Below, piece by piece: positions 5,438-6,703 of a stretch of DNA of 6,703 bases. The position numbers and the translations under genes are program-made. This DNA is from an uncultured Peptococcaceae bacterium. GTDB lineage: Bacteria; Bacillota; Dehalobacteriia; UBA4068; JAAVYR01. Under the pieces are notes generated by a model. It did no database searches. It saw only the letters and a program-made list of their open reading frames with translations, and was not told the DNA's origin. The first letter of the stretch is position 1. Each line of letters starts with the position of its first letter. Location of the stretch: assembly GCA_949739465.1 (NCBI GenBank), contig CATIYQ010000056.1, positions 1-6,703 of the forward strand, read 5' to 3'.

Positions 5438-6613
5438 TTGGGCTTTTCTGCCGTATATATTCATGTTCCTTTTTGTTTGCAGAAATGCAATTATTGTGAT
5501 TTTCTTTCTTTCCCCGGAAAACCGCAGGCAGCGGTAGTGTGGCAATATTTTGACGGACTGAAAAAAGAATTTGCTCTTTATCGGGAAAGGTTGAACGGTG
5601 CAATTTTTGCGCCCAACAGCAATGTAACAATTTATTTTGGCGGAGGAACACCTAGTTTGATGCCGGTAGAGTTTATTGCAGAAATTATCACTATGGTGAA
5701 GCAGGCGGCAGCCGACTGTGGTACCAACGTTATCGAAATTACCTTGGAAGCGAACCCCGGAACCATAGCACAAAGCTATTTGCAGGGGCTGAAAGCATCG
5801 GGTGTTAGCCGTATTTCTCTGGGGGCGCAGAGCTTTGATGATACCGATTTGGCTGTCATGGGCAGACTGCACACTGCTGCTGATATAAAAGAAGCGGTGG
5901 CTTTCTGTCGGGCGTGCGGCTTTGATAATGTTAGCCTAGATTTAATCGCTAACCTGCCTGGGCAGACGGTGGAAAAATGGTTGACCAATTTGCAGCAAGC
6001 CGTTGCACTGGAGGTAGAACATCTTTCTTGCTATGGGCTGCATCTTTCCGAGCAATCTCCTTGGGGTAAGGCATATGCTCTGGGCAAACTGGATTTACCT
6101 GACGAGGACAGCGAAATTGCAATGTGGCAGGCGGGCAGGGCTTATTTGCAGGAGCAAGGCTATGAGCAGTATGAAATTTCTAATTTTGCGAGACAAGGAA
6201 AAGCCTGCCGACATAATCTAAAGTATTGGCGGCGGGAAAACTACCTGGGACTGGGGCTGGGCGCTGCCTCTTGTTATGGTAACTATCGTTGGTCCAATGG
6301 GGAAACATTGACGGATTATCAAGGAAAGCTGGGAAAGGGAAGATTGCCTATTGCTTTTCAGGAAATGTTAACAGATGAAGTGGTCTTAGCGGAAGGAATT
6401 TTTTTGGGGTTACGCTGTACAGAGGGCGTGTCCTTTGACGTGATGAAAGCAAAATACGGTGTGGAGATTGTCACTGTATATGAAAAAGAAATGAAACAAT
6501 TAGAAAAAGCAGGCTTGCTCTTTATTGATGAGATAGGTATGCGGCTCTCGCCCCGCGGACAGTTATTGGCAAATAACGTTTTTACTGCTTTTTTACCGGA
6601 AAAGCCGGAATAA
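5438..6613 (+). CDS. hemW: HemW, radical SAM superfamily heme chaperone (formerly annotated as oxygen-independent coproporphyrinogen III oxidase)
   Basis: HemW belongs to the HemN-like radical SAM proteins but acts as a heme chaperone that binds heme and hands it to membrane respiratory proteins. From TTG 5438 it is 391 residues. The N-terminal YIHVPFC leads into CLQKCNYC, the CxxxCxxC cluster motif (Cys13, 17 and 20) for the [4Fe-4S] cluster. GGGTPS (68-73) is the glycine-rich SAM-site motif, and LEANPGT and RISLGAQSF follow as in the family. HNLKYW (259-264) matches HNxxYW, the heme-binding motif that separates HemW from true HemN. The C-terminal winged-helix-like HemN domain ends near ALLANN-type residues (LLANNVF). 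Start choice: TTG 5438 has AGAAGG (5424-5429) eight bases upstream and gives the short leader usual before YIHxPFC. The in-frame ATG 5411 would give 400 residues but has no Shine-Dalgarno sequence and lies right after the 5362-5402 hairpin. It precedes the hrcA control region, as is common in Bacillota. Function is firm, start less so. Confidence 0.93.
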   Translation: MGFSAVYIHVPFCLQKCNYCDFLSFPGKPQAAVVWQYFDGLKKEFALYRERLNGAIFAPNSNVTIYFGGGTPSLMPVEFIAEIITMVKQAAADCGTNVIEITLEANPGTIAQSYLQGLKASGVSRISLGAQSFDDTDLAVMGRLHTAADIKEAVAFCRACGFDNVSLDLIANLPGQTVEKWLTNLQQAVALEVEHLSCYGLHLSEQSPWGKAYALGKLDLPDEDSEIAMWQAGRAYLQEQGYEQYEISNFARQGKACRHNLKYWRRENYLGLGLGAASCYGNYRWSNGETLTDYQGKLGKGRLPIAFQEMLTDEVVLAEGIFLGLRCTEGVSFDVMKAKYGVEIVTVYEKEMKQLEKAGLLFIDEIGMRLSPRGQLLANNVFTAFLPEKPE

Positions 6614-6625
6614 AATAGGAAACTA

Positions 6626-6654
6626 TTGACAATGCTATGAGGCGGTGATATATT
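6626..6654 (+). promoter_or_regulatory. Sigma-A promoter of the hrcA heat-shock operon
   Basis: TTGACA (6626-6631) is a perfect -35. TATATT (6649-6654) lies 17 bases downstream as the -10; TATTAT at 6651-6656 with a 19-base gap is an alternative. Transcription should begin near 6661, placing the CIRCE operator at the very start of the transcript, the standard layout for HrcA control. It starts 12 bases after the hemW stop codon. No intrinsic terminator separates the two, so some hrcA transcription may also come from hemW readthrough. Confidence 0.85.
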
Positions 6655-6664
6655 ATGTTATAGG

Positions 6665-6691
6665 TTAGCACTCAGTAGTGGAGAGTGCTAA
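6665..6691 (+). promoter_or_regulatory. CIRCE operator (HrcA binding site)
   Basis: TTAGCACTC (6665-6673), nine bases, then GAGTGCTAA (6683-6691): this is an exact match to the CIRCE consensus, TTAGCACTC-N9-GAGTGCTAA. HrcA, stabilised by GroEL/GroES, binds it and represses the chaperone genes; heat or misfolded protein relieves repression. Placed just downstream of a strong promoter and after hemW, it predicts that hrcA (with grpE and dnaK) follows immediately outside the window and is autoregulated. Confidence 0.97.
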
Positions 6692-6696
6692 CAAAA

Positions 6697-6703
6697 AGAG
6701 GTG
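6697..6703 (+). promoter_or_regulatory. Ribosome binding site for the next gene (expected hrcA), cut by the window end
   Basis: AGAGGTG at the last seven bases resembles the Shine-Dalgarno sequence AGGAGGTG and lies six bases after CIRCE. The start codon should fall within about ten bases beyond the window. Naming the gene hrcA rests on CIRCE and conserved gene order, since no coding sequence is present here. Confidence 0.6.

Noticed and set aside
5404..5500. Out-of-frame ATG at 5404 as a leader peptide overlapping the start of hemW
   Set aside because: It has no Shine-Dalgarno sequence, lies at the base of the 5362-5402 hairpin, and the short product has no attenuator-like codon run.
5408..5872. 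154-codon open frame on the minus strand within hemW
   Set aside because: It is antisense to the radical SAM core of hemW, with no convincing ribosome binding site or recognisable motif. This is a shadow frame.
6655..6663. Mini-ORF ATG TTA TAG preceded by the SD-like GAGGCGGTGA (6639-6648)
   Set aside because: It overlaps the -10 region of the hrcA promoter, so the main transcript would not contain it. It could matter only on readthrough from hemW and is most likely chance.

Overview
The window is a compact, single-direction stretch of a low-to-moderate GC Bacillota (Firmicutes) chromosome. The evidence is the gene set and order: the end of rpsT, then spoIIP, a small unknown membrane-protein gene, murJ, lepA and hemW, ending at a perfect CIRCE operator where hrcA (hrcA-grpE-dnaK heat-shock operon) should begin. 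SpoIIP is restricted to endospore-forming lineages and their recent descendants, so the organism is a spore former or carries sporulation genes. The style of the proteins would fit a Negativicutes or clostridial anaerobe, but this is an impression and cannot be settled from the window.

Layout: bases 1-160 hold the last 52 codons of ribosomal protein S20, closed by a strong intrinsic terminator (about 186-234). A 76-base gap leads to spoIIP (311-1468), the forespore-engulfment peptidoglycan hydrolase. A long hairpin (1500-1544) follows; it contains the Shine-Dalgarno sequence and TTG start of an 82-residue, single-pass membrane protein of unknown function (1543-1791). Next come murJ (1887-3500, lipid II flippase) and lepA (3548-5353, elongation factor 4). 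Each is preceded by a similar AT-rich element containing an extended -10 promoter-like motif. A second strong hairpin (5362-5402) separates lepA from hemW (most likely 5438-6613, heme chaperone of the radical SAM superfamily). The last 90 bases hold a sigma-A-type promoter, the CIRCE inverted repeat and the ribosome binding site for hrcA, whose start codon lies just beyond the window.

How the genes relate: spoIIP, murJ and possibly the small membrane protein touch the cell envelope (peptidoglycan remodelling during engulfment, and lipid II export). lepA, hemW and the CIRCE-controlled operon belong to the widely conserved lepA-hemW-hrcA block of Bacillota. Two departures from the Bacillus arrangement stand out: the spore protease gene gpr is absent from its usual place before spoIIP, and the small gene plus murJ sit between spoIIP and lepA.

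I see no mobile element, tRNA, rRNA, CRISPR array or clear foreign DNA. Most of the window is core-genome content. The parts worth a second look are the small unknown gene with its start-occluding hairpin and the paired promoter elements. No stretch over 300 bases lacks a gene.
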